DNA of 64,000 bases from Marinobacterium alkalitolerans (GTDB lineage Bacteria > Pseudomonadota > Gammaproteobacteria > Pseudomonadales > Balneatricaceae), in the NCBI RefSeq assembly GCF_017776525.1, contig NZ_JACVEW010000008.1, forward strand, positions 1 to 64,000, given 5' to 3'. Below the pieces are notes generated by a model, which was not told the DNA's origin, ran no database searches, and worked only from the letters and a program-made list of their open reading frames with translations. Numbering within the stretch: the stretch's first letter is position 1; every line of letters begins with the position of its first letter. Shown here piece by piece: positions 34,930 to 44,948 of the stretch. The position numbers and the translations under genes were made by a program.

Positions 34930-36216
34930 TCAGTCATTTTCACGTGCAATGGCACGGTAGGCGATATCGGTGCGGAAGTAGGCATCCTTCCAGCTGACCT
35001 CTTGCAGCAGTGCGTAGGCGCGCTGCTGGGCTTCGGTCACGCTGTCACCCAGTGCGGTGACGCAGAGCACGCGGCCACCGGCAGTGACCACATTGCCGTC
35101 TTCATCCAGCTTGGTGCCGGCATGGAAGATCTTGCTGCCTTCCGGACAGCTTTGCGGCAGGGTGATCACGTCGCCCTTGGCATAATCGCCCGGGTAACCG
35201 CCGGCCGCCATCACCACGCCGACAGACTTGCGCTCATCCCATTCGGCCGTGGTCTGATCCAGTTTCTTGTCCAGTGCTGCCCGACACAGCTGCACCAGAG
35301 AGGACTTCAGACGCAGCATGATCGGCTGGGTTTCGGGATCACCGAAGCGGCAGTTGTACTCGATCACTTTCGGCGTACCGTCGGCCATGATCATCAGACC
35401 GGCATACAGGAAGCCGGTGTACTCGTTGCCCTCCGCTTTCATGCCGTTCACGGTCGGCATGATCACTTCGTCCATCACGCGCTGGTCGATTTCGGGTGTG
35501 ACCACCGGTGCCGGTGAGTAGGCACCCATGCCACCGGTGTTCAGACCGGTGTCGCCGTTGCCGACGCGCTTGTGATCCTGGCTGGTGGCCATCGGCAGCA
35601 CGTTGTCACCGTCAACCATGACGATATAGGAGGCTTCCTCACCATCCAGAAATTCCTCGATGACCACGCGGCTGCCCGCATCTCCGAAGGCATTGCCGGC
35701 CAGCATGTCGCGGATCGCCGCTTCGGCTTCTTCCAGCGTCATGGCCACGATAACGCCCTTGCCAGCGGCCAGACCATCGGCCTTGACCACGATCGGCGCG
35801 CCTTTTTCGCGCACGTACGCGAGCGCGGGCTCAATCTCGGTGAAGTTCTGATACTCAGCCGTGGGGATCTGCTGGCGGTCCAGAAAGTCCTTGGTGAAAG
35901 CCTTGGAGCCTTCCAGCTGAGCGGCAGCGGCCGTGGGGCCGAAGATCGGGAGGCCGGCGTCACGGAAGCGGTCGACCACGCCCGCCACCAGAGGTGCTTC
36001 AGGGCCGACAATGGTCAGAGCCACGCGGTTGTCGCGCGCAAAGGCGACCAGGGCATCCAGATCCATCACGTCGATGGCGACGTTTTCCAGCTTGGGCTCA
36101 GTGGCAGTACCGGCATTGCCCGGTGCCACGTAAACGCGCTCAACCGCCGCGTCCTGAGCGGCAGCCCACGCCAGGGCATGCTCACGACCGCCTGAACCGA
36201 TAACGAGAATATTCAT
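34930..36216 (-). CDS. purD: Phosphoribosylamine-glycine ligase
   Basis: This 428-aa enzyme makes GAR from phosphoribosylamine, glycine and ATP in purine synthesis. The N-terminal MNILVIGSGGREHALAW is the family start, and an ATP-grasp domain follows, with KADGLAAGKGVIVA and NTGGMGAYSPAP. ATG at 36216 matches the family start. It lies 28 nt after purH. Confidence 0.98.
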   Translation of the reverse strand: MNILVIGSGGREHALAWAAAQDAAVERVYVAPGNAGTATEPKLENVAIDVMDLDALVAFARDNRVALTIVGPEAPLVAGVVDRFRDAGLPIFGPTAAAAQLEGSKAFTKDFLDRQQIPTAEYQNFTEIEPALAYVREKGAPIVVKADGLAAGKGVIVAMTLEEAEAAIRDMLAGNAFGDAGSRVVIEEFLDGEEASYIVMVDGDNVLPMATSQDHKRVGNGDTGLNTGGMGAYSPAPVVTPEIDQRVMDEVIMPTVNGMKAEGNEYTGFLYAGLMIMADGTPKVIEYNCRFGDPETQPIMLRLKSSLVQLCRAALDKKLDQTTAEWDERKSVGVVMAAGGYPGDYAKGDVITLPQSCPEGSKIFHAGTKLDEDGNVVTAGGRVLCVTALGDSVTEAQQRAYALLQEVSWKDAYFRTDIAYRAIAREND

Positions 36217-36244
36217 ACTCAGAGTCCTTCTTTGTGCTGCGGTC

Positions 36245-37828
36245 TTAGTGACGGAAGTGGCGCATGCCGGTGAAGACCATGGCAAGACCATGTTCATCAG
36301 CCGCGTCGATCACTTCCTGATCGCGCATGGAACCACCCGGCTGGATGACGGCAGTGATGCCGGCTTCAGCGGCGGCGTCGATGCCGTCACGGAACGGGAA
36401 GAAGGCGTCGGATGCCATCACGGAGCCCGGTACTTCCAGCCCTTCGTCTGCGGCCTTGATGCCGGCGATCTTGGCGGAGTACACACGGCTCATCTGGCCG
36501 GCGCCAATACCGATGGTCTGGCCGTCTTTGGCGTAAACAATGGCGTTGGACTTGACGTACTTGGCCACCTCCCAGCAGAACAGCAGGTCACGGATCTCCT
36601 GTTCGGTCGGCTGGCGCTGGGTGACGATCTTGAGCTGGGAGGCATCGATCATGCCCAGATCCTGATCCTGTACCAGCAGGCCGCCGTTGACACGCTTGTA
36701 GTCGAAGCTGTGCTTGCGTTCCCTGTTCCACTCGCCGCAGGCCAGCAGGCGTACATTCGGCTTGGCGGCGACGATGTCGGAGGCTTCCTGAGACACGGTC
36801 GGGGCGATGATCACTTCCACGAACTGGCGCTCAACGATCGCCTGTGCGGTCTTGGCATCCAGCTCGCGGTTGAAGGCGATGATGCCGCCAAACGCAGAGG
36901 TCGGATCGGTCTGGAACGCACGGTTGTAGGCTTCCAGAATGTCATTGCCAACAGCGACGCCACAGGGGTTGGCGTGCTTGACGATGACACAGGCCGGCTC
37001 CTGGAACGGCTTGACGCACTCCAGCGCGGCATCGGTATCGGCCACGTTGTTGTAGGACAGGGCTTTGCCCTGCAGCTGGCGTGCGGTTGAAACGCTGGCT
37101 TCGCCGGGGTTTGCCTCAACGTAAAAAGCGGCGCGCTGGTGCGGGTTCTCGCCGTAGCGCATGTCCTGCGCCTTGACGAACTGGGTGTTGAAGGTGCGCG
37201 GGAAAGCGGCCGGCATCTCTTCATCACCTTCCACAATGGCGCCCAGGTAGTTGGCGATCATGCCGTCATAGGCAGCCGTGTGTTCAAACGCCTTAACGGC
37301 CAGATCGAAGCGGGTCTTATAGCCCAGGCCGCCATTGCTTTTCAGTTCGGCAATAATGCTGTCGTAGTCGGATGCATTGACGACGATGGCAACATCCTTG
37401 TGGTTCTTGGCTGCAGAACGCACCATGGTCGGGCCACCGATATCGATGTTTTCGATCGCCATCGGCAGGTCGCAATCCGGGCGAGCGATGGTTTCGGCGA
37501 ACGGGTACAGGTTGACGACAACCATGTCGATCGGCTGGATGCCGTGTTCGTTCATGATGGCGTCATCGGTGCCGCGACGGCCCAGAATGCCGCCGTGTAC
37601 CTTGGGGTGCAGGGTTTTGACACGGCCATCCATCATTTCCGGAAAGCCGGTGTAATCGGAGACCTCGACCGCCGGTACATCGTTGTCGCACAGCAGCTTG
37701 TACGTGCCGCCGGTGGAGAGAATCTCGACACCTTCGGCATGCAGCGCCTGAGCGAATTCGACAATGCCGGTCTTGTCCGACACGCTGATCAGCGCGCGAC
37801 GGACGGGAGAGGTGTTCTGTTCAGACAT
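36245..37828 (-). CDS. purH: Bifunctional AICAR transformylase / IMP cyclohydrolase
   Basis: This 527-aa enzyme carries out the last two steps to IMP. The N-terminal cyclohydrolase (about 1-195) includes [18 protein letters not shown] and [11 protein letters not shown]. The transformylase part has the catalytic Lys-His in [11 protein letters not shown] and the conserved [11 protein letters not shown]. The start at 37828 follows family length (529 aa in E. coli). fis lies 31 nt upstream, so purH and purD may be read from the dusB-fis promoter as well as their own. Confidence 0.98.
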   Translation of the reverse strand: MSEQNTSPVRRALISVSDKTGIVEFAQALHAEGVEILSTGGTYKLLCDNDVPAVEVSDYTGFPEMMDGRVKTLHPKVHGGILGRRGTDDAIMNEHGIQPIDMVVVNLYPFAETIARPDCDLPMAIENIDIGGPTMVRSAAKNHKDVAIVVNASDYDSIIAELKSNGGLGYKTRFDLAVKAFEHTAAYDGMIANYLGAIVEGDEEMPAAFPRTFNTQFVKAQDMRYGENPHQRAAFYVEANPGEASVSTARQLQGKALSYNNVADTDAALECVKPFQEPACVIVKHANPCGVAVGNDILEAYNRAFQTDPTSAFGGIIAFNRELDAKTAQAIVERQFVEVIIAPTVSQEASDIVAAKPNVRLLACGEWNRERKHSFDYKRVNGGLLVQDQDLGMIDASQLKIVTQRQPTEQEIRDLLFCWEVAKYVKSNAIVYAKDGQTIGIGAGQMSRVYSAKIAGIKAADEGLEVPGSVMASDAFFPFRDGIDAAAEAGITAVIQPGGSMRDQEVIDAADEHGLAMVFTGMRHFRH

Positions 37829-37859
37829 GGTTTTGCGTTCCCGTTCCAAATGAATTCAG

Positions 37860-38141
37860 TTACAGCAGGCCATACTGCTTCAGTTTCTTGCGCAGTGTGC
37901 CGCGGTTCAGGCCCAATACTTCAGACGCCTTGGTCTGGTTGTCCTTGGTGTAGGCCATCACGCTTTCAAACAGCGGGGCCTCGATTTCGGACAGAACCAT
38001 CTGATAGACATCGGTAACAGGCTGACCGTCCAGCTGCTTGAAATAGCTGGTCAGTGACTGATGCACGGTATCGCGCAGGGTCTGCTGCGGAATCTGTGCC
38101 GGTGCGCTGTCGTTCGTCTGTTTTACGTCTTTGGTATCCAC
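37860..38141 (-). CDS. fis: Nucleoid protein Fis
   Basis: This 93-aa DNA-bending factor controls rRNA promoters, supercoiling and inversion reactions. The C-terminal helix-turn-helix NQTKASEVLGLNRGTLRKKLKQYGLL and the N-terminal beta-arm region ahead of QPVTDVYQMVLSEIEAPL are nearly identical to other Fis proteins. GTG at 38141 gives the usual length (98 aa in E. coli); further upstream the frame enters dusB. It follows dusB by 25 nt, the standard dusB-fis operon. Confidence 0.95.
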   Translation of the reverse strand: MDTKDVKQTNDSAPAQIPQQTLRDTVHQSLTSYFKQLDGQPVTDVYQMVLSEIEAPLFESVMAYTKDNQTKASEVLGLNRGTLRKKLKQYGLL

Positions 38142-38166
38142 TGTACTTCTGTACCCAATCCAGGGA

Positions 38167-39144
38167 TCAGGCTGCGTCACGTCGTTGAGCGAAAAAACGG
38201 TCAACGGCGGCGAGCTGATCTGATGCTGTTTCAAGTTGATTAAAGCTTTGCCGAAAGTCCCGGTCATTGCCGCAGCTTTGCAGGTACCAGCCCAGATGTT
38301 TGCGGGCAATACGCACGCCCAGATACTCACCATAGAACTGATGCAGTGCCTCAAGATGACGGCGCAGGATGCCGTGTTGCTCAACCCTGTCAGGGTCGGG
38401 CAGCTGCTCGCCGGTCTTGAGGAAATGATCGATCTGACCCAGCAGCCAGGGACGTCCCTGGGCCGCTCGGCCAATCATCACGGCATCTGCGCCGGTGTAG
38501 TCAAGCACTCGGGCTGCCTTCTCGGGGGAGTCGATATCGCCGTTGGCAAACAGGGGAATATCGATTGATTGGCGAATGCGCGCAATGGTGTCGTACTCGG
38601 CTTCGCCCTGATAGCGGTCGGCACGGGTACGCCCGTGTACGGCCAAGGCGGCAATACCGGACGCTTCGGCCATACGTGCAATGCGCACACCGTTACGGGT
38701 TTCAGGGCACCAGCCGGTGCGGATCTTGAGTGTGACAGGCACCTCGACGGCGCCAACCACAGCCTGAAGAATGGCCTCAACGAGACCTTCATCACGCAGC
38801 AGCGCCGAGCCGGCCGCCTTGTTGCACACTTTCTTGGCAGGACAGCCCATATTGATGTCGATGATCTGGGCACCATTTTCCACGTTGACCCGGGCAGCGT
38901 CAGCCAGCATCTCCGGATCGCCACCGGCAATCTGGATGGAGCGGGGTTCGGCTTCACCCTGATGATCAAGGCGGAAACTGGACTTGCGGGTATGCCAAAG
39001 GCGCTTGTCAGCGGTCACCATTTCGGAAACCACCAGCCCTGCCCCCATCTCCCGACAAAGCTGTCGGAAAGGGCGGTCGGTTACCCCGGCCATGGGGGCC
39101 AGAATCACCCGACTGTCAATGTTGTAAGGGCCGATCCTGAACAT
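38167..39144 (-). CDS. dusB: tRNA-dihydrouridine synthase B
   Basis: This 325-aa FMN enzyme reduces uridine in the tRNA D-loop. LAPMAGVTDRPFRQLCRE opens the barrel, the catalytic Cys is in NMGCPAKKVCNKAAGSALL, and FANGDIDSPEKA and GAQGRPW-like GRAAQGRPWLL are present. Length matches E. coli DusB (321 aa). It is the first gene before fis, as in enterics, where the promoter ahead of dusB is Fis-regulated. Confidence 0.97.
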   Translation of the reverse strand: MFRIGPYNIDSRVILAPMAGVTDRPFRQLCREMGAGLVVSEMVTADKRLWHTRKSSFRLDHQGEAEPRSIQIAGGDPEMLADAARVNVENGAQIIDINMGCPAKKVCNKAAGSALLRDEGLVEAILQAVVGAVEVPVTLKIRTGWCPETRNGVRIARMAEASGIAALAVHGRTRADRYQGEAEYDTIARIRQSIDIPLFANGDIDSPEKAARVLDYTGADAVMIGRAAQGRPWLLGQIDHFLKTGEQLPDPDRVEQHGILRRHLEALHQFYGEYLGVRIARKHLGWYLQSCGNDRDFRQSFNQLETASDQLAAVDRFFAQRRDAA

Positions 39145-39287
39145 GCCGCATCCTGTCAGAAAGGTAAAAGAAACACGTATTCGTTACATCGCTGCAACAA
39201 ATCAGGGTTAACTTTCGGAAGGCGGCCAATGATACTCTTTCGATCCCCGGTGGCCAACCGTTTCTGATGAAAAATTAACCGATTGGC

Positions 39288-40253
39288 TTACCCGGGAGGG
39301 GCGAGTTCAAGTTCGTAACTGGTCCCGCGACGCCCGGGAGATGCCAGTTCCAGGTTGATCTGCACCGGGCGTCCTGAGGGCATCTGGCGCGGGTTGAGGC
39401 TGTCGGTGTCCAGGTATTCATCCGGCTGGAAGGTCCGCTGGGCGACCGGTCGGCCCTTGAGGTCGGAAAAGCGCAGGTCCAGTGCGGGCCAAGGCTGTTC
39501 AAAGGGCGCCTGATTCTCCAGCACGATCGTCACGCGCAATGCATCGCGAAACTGCGGATGGGGCTGCAGGTGCAGCTCCCGGTTTTGGATCAGGCTCAGT
39601 GCGGGCTGCTGCAGCGTGCAGTCAAACTGGTCACAGAGCAGCGCATACAGACTGCGTAGCTGTGGATAAGTGGCCAGTTGAGCCCGTTCAAACCAGAGTG
39701 CCTGTCCGGCCAGCCCCAGCAGGGCCAGCAGGCAGAGCAGCAGCCAGCCGCTGGTTTTCACAGGGTTTGGCTCGGCGCTGGCTGGCGTGTTCAGCTGCAG
39801 CGCCTCGGCACGAAAGCCATTGAGCGGGTTCGCCTTTTCGTCAGCCGCACCGGTATTCGCCGGAGGCGTCGCCTCGGGCGGTAGTGTTTCGGGTAGTACC
39901 GTCTCGGTTGGTACTGTCTCGGGTGGTGCCGGTGCATCAGGCTCGGGAGAGCGGGGTGGTGCTTCTGGCACGGGTTCAGACGACGCCGCCGTGGCGGGCG
40001 GTGTTTGCGTTGAAGCCCTGGGGCGAGCGGCGTCTGGATGGGCCGGCGCTGGCGCCGGATGAGCTGGCTGTTGAGTGGCAGGAGGTGGTTCTGGTGATCG
40101 CTGCGGGGATGGCTGCCGAGGCGTAAGGCGGTGCTGCAGGGCATCAAATACCAGCAAGCAGGCACCGCAGCGCACCTGTCCGGCGGCCAGCTTGAGCTGG
40201 CCGTCGCTGACACGAAAACGGGCGTGGCAGTTGGGGCAGCGGGTGACGACCAA
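39288..40253 (-). CDS. Zinc-ribbon and DUF3426 domain membrane protein
   Basis: This 321-aa protein begins with a zinc ribbon (CPNCHARFRVSDGQLKLAAG then CGAC, four Cys). A long Pro/Ala/Glu-rich linker (about 50-150) follows, then one membrane helix (about 168-188) and a periplasmic DUF3426 domain (about 200-321). Start is TTG at 40253, with AGGAGG inside the prmA end just upstream. The gene is regularly found between prmA and dusB-fis in gammaproteobacteria. The function is unknown; the layout suggests a cytoplasmic nucleic-acid or redox sensor joined to a periplasmic module, which is speculation. Confidence 0.85.
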   Translation of the reverse strand: MVVTRCPNCHARFRVSDGQLKLAAGQVRCGACLLVFDALQHRLTPRQPSPQRSPEPPPATQQPAHPAPAPAHPDAARPRASTQTPPATAASSEPVPEAPPRSPEPDAPAPPETVPTETVLPETLPPEATPPANTGAADEKANPLNGFRAEALQLNTPASAEPNPVKTSGWLLLCLLALLGLAGQALWFERAQLATYPQLRSLYALLCDQFDCTLQQPALSLIQNRELHLQPHPQFRDALRVTIVLENQAPFEQPWPALDLRFSDLKGRPVAQRTFQPDEYLDTDSLNPRQMPSGRPVQINLELASPGRRGTSYELELAPPG

Positions 40254-40257
40254 GACG

Positions 40258-41166
40258 TCAGTCCTCCTGTCGACGGACCCCGCTCAGGCGAATCCAGCCC
40301 TCGCGCTCGCCGGGCGGGTCCATGTCAAACCAGCGAGAGTATACCGATATTAGCTCATCCGCCTGTTGGGACAAGAGGCCCGACAGCAGGATCTTGCCGC
40401 CCGGCTTGACCCGTTCGGCCAGAGTGGGGGCCAGTTCGGCCAGCGGCCCGGCCAAAATGTTGGCGACCAGTACGTCGGCCTTGACCATGGGAGCCTGCAG
40501 GGGCAGCCAGGTATCAAGCTGATCCGGGCTGAGTCCGTTGCGCTCCAGGTTGTCGCGCGTTGCCGTGAGGGCCTGAGGGTCGATATCGACCGCCTGCACG
40601 TGACGCGCGCCCAGCAGCAGGGCGGCAATGCCGAGTATGCCACTGCCGCAACCGTAATCCACCACCTGCAGCTCCTCCAGCGGCTGACCATCCAGCCACT
40701 CCAGGCACAGGGCCGTGGTCGGGTGGGTGCCGGTGCCAAATGCCAGACCGGGGTCCAGCATCAGGTTGACGGCGTCGGGCTCGGGGACATCGCGCCAGCT
40801 TGGGCAGACCCAGAGGCGTTTGCCGAATTGCATGGGATGGTAGTGATCCATCCACTCACGCTCCCAGTCCTTGTCTTCAAGGATCTCGGCCTTGAATTCC
40901 GGTCGAGGCGTATCGGCCGTCGTGTCCATCTGCTGTTGAGCCGCCTGCAGCAGTTGCAGGGTTTCCTGAATATCGTGTTCGGCAGCAAAGAGGCCGGTGA
41001 CCACGGTGGTGTTCCACAGTGGTGTTGTGCCCAGGTCAGGCTCGAATATAGGCTGGTCGGCTGCATCCTGATAGGTGACGGCAGCACAGCCAGCGGCGAG
41101 CAGCAGGTCTTCATAGGTCTCGGCCTGCTCGGGTTGAATGGATACTTTGATCTGCAGCCAGGGCAT
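40258..41166 (-). CDS. prmA: Ribosomal protein L11 methyltransferase
   Basis: This 302-aa enzyme trimethylates L11. The SAM site is [20 protein letters not shown], preceded by [21 protein letters not shown], and the substrate loop [12 protein letters not shown] follows. ATG at 41166 has AGGAG upstream. It sits between accC and the DUF3426 gene. Confidence 0.97.
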   Translation of the reverse strand: MPWLQIKVSIQPEQAETYEDLLLAAGCAAVTYQDAADQPIFEPDLGTTPLWNTTVVTGLFAAEHDIQETLQLLQAAQQQMDTTADTPRPEFKAEILEDKDWEREWMDHYHPMQFGKRLWVCPSWRDVPEPDAVNLMLDPGLAFGTGTHPTTALCLEWLDGQPLEELQVVDYGCGSGILGIAALLLGARHVQAVDIDPQALTATRDNLERNGLSPDQLDTWLPLQAPMVKADVLVANILAGPLAELAPTLAERVKPGGKILLSGLLSQQADELISVYSRWFDMDPPGEREGWIRLSGVRRQED

Positions 41167-41279
41167 GGCGTCACTCCTGTTGTACGATGCTGTCATTATG
41201 TCCTAAAAGCGCGACGGGTAAACCCCGGGCAGGGAGACACCCGGTAACAGCCTGTGGATGAGGGTCGAGTATGGAGAAT

Positions 41280-41304
41280 CGGCAGCCCGAGATACGGGCT
41301 GCCG
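41280..41304 (-). terminator. Hairpin between accC and prmA
   Basis: CGGCAGCCCG and CGGGCTGCCG form a perfect 10-bp stem with loop AGATA, just after the accC stop. No T tract follows, so it may attenuate or protect the acc mRNA rather than stop all transcription. Confidence 0.55.
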
Positions 41305-41311
41305 GAGTGGG

Positions 41312-42652
41312 TCAGAGGCCCAGCTTCTTTTCCAGGTAGTGGATGTTGACGCCACCCTGGGCAAAGTTGGTATCGCGCACGATATCCTGATGCAGCGGAA
41401 TGTTGGTCTTGATCCCTTCGATCAGGGTCTCGTCCAGAGCACTCTGCATGCGTGCCAGAGCGGTTTCACGATCATCGGCGAAGGTGATCAGCTTGGCGAT
41501 CAGAGAGTCGTAGTGCGGCGGAACGCTGTAGCCGCTGTACAGGTGTGAGTCGACACGCACACCGTTGCCGCCAGCCGCGTGGAAGTGAGTCACCTTGCCG
41601 GGGCTGGGCATGAAGGTCTTCGGATCTTCGGCATTGAGACGACACTCGATGGAGTGGCCGCGCAGCTTGATATCGTCCTGTGTATACGAGAGCGGCAGGC
41701 CGGAGGCGATGCGCAGTTGCTCCTTGACGATATCTACACCGGTCACCATCTCGGTGACAGGGTGCTCAACCTGAACACGGGTGTTCATCTCGATAAAGAA
41801 GAACTGGCCGTTTTCGTACAGGAATTCGAAGGTGCCGGCACCGCGGTAGCCGATTTCGATACAGGCATCCACACAGGCCTTGAGTACATTGGCGCGTGCG
41901 GCTTCGTCGATCATGGGCGCGGGGGCTTCCTCGACCACCTTCTGGTGACGACGCTGCATGGAGCAGTCGCGGTCGTACAGGTGGATGGCGTTACCCTGGC
42001 CGTCAGCCAGTACCTGGACTTCCACGTGACGCGGTTTTTCCAGGAACTTCTCCATGTACACGGTCGCATCACCGAAGGCTGCCTTGGCTTCGGATTTGGT
42101 CACCTGTACCGCGTTGGAGAGGTGCGCTTCGGTGTGTACCACGCGCATGCCGCGACCACCGCCACCGGCAGCGGCCTTGATGATCACCGGATAGCCGATG
42201 CGACGTGCAATCTTGTGCATGGCTTCCACGTCGTCCGGCAGCGGGCCATCGGAGCCCGGTACGGTGGGAACGCCGGCCTTCTTCATCGCCTCGATGGCCG
42301 ATACCTTGTCACCCATCAGGCGGATGGTTTCAGCGCGCGGACCGATGAAGGTGAAGCCGGAGCGCTCAACCTGCTCGGCGAAGTCGGCATTCTCGGCCAG
42401 GAAACCGTAGCCCGGGTGGATACCCACGGAGTCGGTGACTTCAGCGGCACTGATGATGGCCGGGATATTGAGGTAGCTCTGCGGAGAGGGAGCCGGGCCG
42501 ATGCAGACCGCCTGATCGGCCAGGCGGACATGCATCAGGTCGCGGTCGGCAGCAGAGTGCACGGCCACGGTCTTGATGCCCAGCTCCTTGCATGCACGGA
42601 GGATTCGCAGCGCGATTTCGCCCCGGTTTGCAATCAGCACTTTGTCCAGCAT
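41312..42652 (-). CDS. accC: Acetyl-CoA carboxylase, biotin carboxylase subunit
   Basis: This 446-aa ATP-grasp enzyme carboxylates the biotin on AccB, first half of the committed step of fatty-acid synthesis. Key motifs are [14 protein letters not shown], the Gly-rich [16 protein letters not shown] loop, and the [14 protein letters not shown] catalytic segment. Length is near E. coli AccC (449 aa). It follows accB by 22 nt. Confidence 0.98.
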   Translation of the reverse strand: MLDKVLIANRGEIALRILRACKELGIKTVAVHSAADRDLMHVRLADQAVCIGPAPSPQSYLNIPAIISAAEVTDSVGIHPGYGFLAENADFAEQVERSGFTFIGPRAETIRLMGDKVSAIEAMKKAGVPTVPGSDGPLPDDVEAMHKIARRIGYPVIIKAAAGGGGRGMRVVHTEAHLSNAVQVTKSEAKAAFGDATVYMEKFLEKPRHVEVQVLADGQGNAIHLYDRDCSMQRRHQKVVEEAPAPMIDEAARANVLKACVDACIEIGYRGAGTFEFLYENGQFFFIEMNTRVQVEHPVTEMVTGVDIVKEQLRIASGLPLSYTQDDIKLRGHSIECRLNAEDPKTFMPSPGKVTHFHAAGGNGVRVDSHLYSGYSVPPHYDSLIAKLITFADDRETALARMQSALDETLIEGIKTNIPLHQDIVRDTNFAQGGVNIHYLEKKLGL

Positions 42653-42674
42653 AGTGATTGTCCTTGGTCTGCTA

Positions 42675-43133
42675 TCAGGCGATGGTGATCAGCGGCTGGT
42701 CAAACTCGACCGGCTGGCCGTCTTCGGCCAGGATGCTTTCGATCACGCCGGACTTGTCCGCTTCGATCTGGTTCATCATCTTCATGGCTTCGACGATGCA
42801 GATAACGTCACCGGCTTTCACGCTCTGGCCGACTTCTACGAAGGGTGCAGAAGTGGGAGAGGGTGCACGGTAGAAAGTGCCGACCATCGGGGAGCAGACC
42901 GCGTGACCTGCCGGTGCAGCCGGCTCGGCCGGTGCTTCCGCAGCGGGTGCAGGCGCAGCCGCCGGTGCGGGTGCTGCTGCCGGCGCAACAGCCTGAACCT
43001 GTGCCGGTGCAGCAGCAACGGCGGTACCGCCTCGGCTGATGCGGACAGACTCTTCGCCTTCCTTGATCTCGATTTCGTTGATGTTGGATTCTTCCAGCAG
43101 CTCGATCAGCTTTTTAACTTTGCGAATATCCAT
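42675..43133 (-). CDS. accB: Biotin carboxyl carrier protein of acetyl-CoA carboxylase
   Basis: The 152-aa protein has an N-terminal region (about 1-35), a flexible Ala/Pro-rich linker (about 38-75) and a C-terminal biotinyl domain with biotin-accepting Lys118 in VEAMKMMN. The thumb segment [11 protein letters not shown] marks it as bacterial BCCP. It is part of aroQ-accB-accC. Confidence 0.97.
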   Translation of the reverse strand: MDIRKVKKLIELLEESNINEIEIKEGEESVRISRGGTAVAAAPAQVQAVAPAAAPAPAAAPAPAAEAPAEPAAPAGHAVCSPMVGTFYRAPSPTSAPFVEVGQSVKAGDVICIVEAMKMMNQIEADKSGVIESILAEDGQPVEFDQPLITIA

Positions 43134-43183
43134 ACTAAGACGGCTTCTCTGATTCAGATGGTTGTGGGGTGTACTGTAGAATG

Positions 43184-43630
43184 TCAGGCACTGGCTGCAA
43201 GCTGCTGATCGGCAGCATCCAGCGCAAACCGATAGCCGGCCGGGCCCAGTCCGCAGATGACACCGACCGCCTTGTCCGACAGATAGGAATGCTGACGGAA
43301 GGGCTCGCGTGCATGAACATTCGACAGGTGAACTTCGATAAAGGGTATGCCAACCCCCAGCAGGGCATCACGGATGGCCACGCTGGTGTGGGTGAAGGCA
43401 GCCGGGTTGATAATGATGAACGCTGTATCGTTGGCAGGCGCCTGGTGGATGCGCTCAATCAGCTCAAACTCGGCGTTGCTCTGGAAGCACTCCACGGAGT
43501 GCCCCAGTTCCCTGGCGTGTGAGTCGATCTGTGCCTCGATCTGGGCCAGTGTCATGGCGCCGTAGATGCCGGGCTCACGGGTTCCGAGCAGGTTCAGGTT
43601 GGGACCATTCAATACCAGTATGTGAGCCAT
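43184..43630 (-). CDS. aroQ: 3-dehydroquinate dehydratase, type II
   Basis: This 148-aa dodecameric enzyme catalyses step three of the shikimate pathway. [17 protein letters not shown] holds the catalytic Arg and Tyr. [17 protein letters not shown] and [22 protein letters not shown] carry the active-site Asn and His. ATG at 43630 is preferred to one five codons earlier because the family starts [11 protein letters not shown]. It heads the aroQ-accB-accC operon, as in Pseudomonas. Confidence 0.97.
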   Translation of the reverse strand: MAHILVLNGPNLNLLGTREPGIYGAMTLAQIEAQIDSHARELGHSVECFQSNAEFELIERIHQAPANDTAFIIINPAAFTHTSVAIRDALLGVGIPFIEVHLSNVHAREPFRQHSYLSDKAVGVICGLGPAGYRFALDAADQQLAASA

Positions 43631-43814
43631 GCCGGTGCTCCGCAAAATCGTGACAGCCAGGGGTTTAAACTAAGGTCGACTAGTGTGCATGAAACTTGAA
43701 ACCCTGTCTACGCTGTTGCGCGAACAAACGACCGTTAGCGGCGAGTTTGACGAAGTTAGCTATAAATTAGCCGGCTGTAGTCGTCATTCGTGGACACTCG
43801 ACCCCTTGTGCAGA
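43631..43814. other. Intergenic region between aroQ and the DUF2333 gene
   Basis: This divergent, noticeably A+T-richer spacer must hold the aroQ-acc promoter on the minus strand and the DUF2333 promoter on the plus strand. I could assign only the latter (43815-43843). No reading frame here looks like a real gene. Confidence 0.4.
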
Positions 43815-43843
43815 TTGACCCCGGTGCGGATTTTCGCCATAGT
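43815..43843 (+). promoter_or_regulatory. Sigma-70-type promoter for DUF2333-parA
   Basis: TTGACC (43815-43820) and CATAGT (43838-43843) have a 17-base spacer, about 60 bp before the GTG start. The -10 matches four of six consensus bases. Confidence 0.55.
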
Positions 43844-43905
43844 GCAATGCAACATTCAGGCCCTGTAATCACCTGTCAGGCCCGATCAAGTCAAGGAGTG
43901 CACAC

Positions 43906-44931
43906 GTGGAGCGTTTGGAGCGTATCTGGCTCAGTATCTGGGATCGTTGCTGTACCGCCAAAAAACTGCAGTTTGTGGTGGCAGCTATCCTGCTTTGGCT
44001 GCTGATAGCACTGGGGCTGGGCATTTACTGGAGCCAGGCCCCGGATGGTTTTGATGTGCGTACGCAGGCCGAACTGCAGACCGGCGGAAAGCCGGTCGTG
44101 GGCACCCATACGGTGGGTACGCTGATTCACATGACCGAGACGCTGCTGGACAAGCCGGGCGGCTATATCAGCAACGACGTGTTTCCGCCGGGGCTCTGGC
44201 TGGACAACATGCCCTCCTGGGAGTTTGGCGTTCTGGTGCAGATGCGGGACATGAGCCGGGCCATGCGCAAGAGCTTCAGCCGCTCCCAGTCTCAGTCAAC
44301 GGAAGATCCGGCACTGGCCAAGGCGGAGCCTCTGCTGCATTTCAACAACCGCAACTGGATTCTTCCGTCCTCCGAGCGCGAGTATGGCAAGGCACTCAAG
44401 CTGCTGCGCGATTACCGTGACCGCTTGAGTGACACCTCCCAGCCCAATGCCCAGTTCTATGCTCGTGCCGATAATCTGCGCGACTGGCTGGGGGATGTTT
44501 CGACGCGTCTTGGAAGCCTGTCGCAACGCTTGAGTGCCAGTGTCGGCCAGCGCCGCATCAATACGGATCTGGCCGGTGACAGTGCAGGTCGGCAATCCAC
44601 GGCGGCTGCCGGTGAGATGGAAGTCAAAACGCCCTGGCTGGAAATTGATAATGTATTTTATGAAGCCCGCGGCACCGCCTGGGCACTGATTCACCTGCTC
44701 GAGGCAGTGGAACAGGACTTTGGCGAAGCGCTGGAGAAGAAGAATGCCCGCGCCAGCCTCAGGCAGATCATTCGGGAGCTGGAAGCGACGCAATCCGGCA
44801 TCTGGAGCCCGATGATTCTCAATGGCAGCGAGTTTGGCTTTCTGGCGAATCATTCACTGGTGATGGCGTCCTATATTTCCCGCGCCAACGCAGCCATTAT
44901 TGACCTCAGGGACCTGTTGTCTCAGGGATAA
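43906..44931 (+). CDS. DUF2333 family single-pass membrane protein
   Basis: This 341-aa protein has one N-terminal membrane helix (about 19-43) and a long, mainly helical periplasmic domain. Typical DUF2333 segments are GYISNDVFPPGLWLDNMPSW, RDMSRAMRKSFSRSQSQS and ILNGSEFGFLANHSLVMASYISRANAAIIDLRDLL. Function is unknown. GTG at 43906 has AAGGAG seven bases upstream. The stop lies 17 nt before an orphan ParA ATPase gene on the same strand, and the pair probably form one operon; a link between the membrane protein and the ATPase is inference. Confidence 0.85.
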   Translation: MERLERIWLSIWDRCCTAKKLQFVVAAILLWLLIALGLGIYWSQAPDGFDVRTQAELQTGGKPVVGTHTVGTLIHMTETLLDKPGGYISNDVFPPGLWLDNMPSWEFGVLVQMRDMSRAMRKSFSRSQSQSTEDPALAKAEPLLHFNNRNWILPSSEREYGKALKLLRDYRDRLSDTSQPNAQFYARADNLRDWLGDVSTRLGSLSQRLSASVGQRRINTDLAGDSAGRQSTAAAGEMEVKTPWLEIDNVFYEARGTAWALIHLLEAVEQDFGEALEKKNARASLRQIIRELEATQSGIWSPMILNGSEFGFLANHSLVMASYISRANAAIIDLRDLLSQG

Positions 44932-44948
44932 GTGCGGAGATCCGTAAC

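Noticed and set aside
39230-39290. Hairpin GCCAATCG with CGGTTGGC after the DUF3426 gene as a terminator
   Set aside because: It has a 19-base loop and no T tract on the correct side; the pairing is probably fortuitous.
43683-43868. 61-codon frame between aroQ and the DUF2333 gene
   Set aside because: It crosses the predicted DUF2333 promoter and has no ribosome-binding site or family resemblance.
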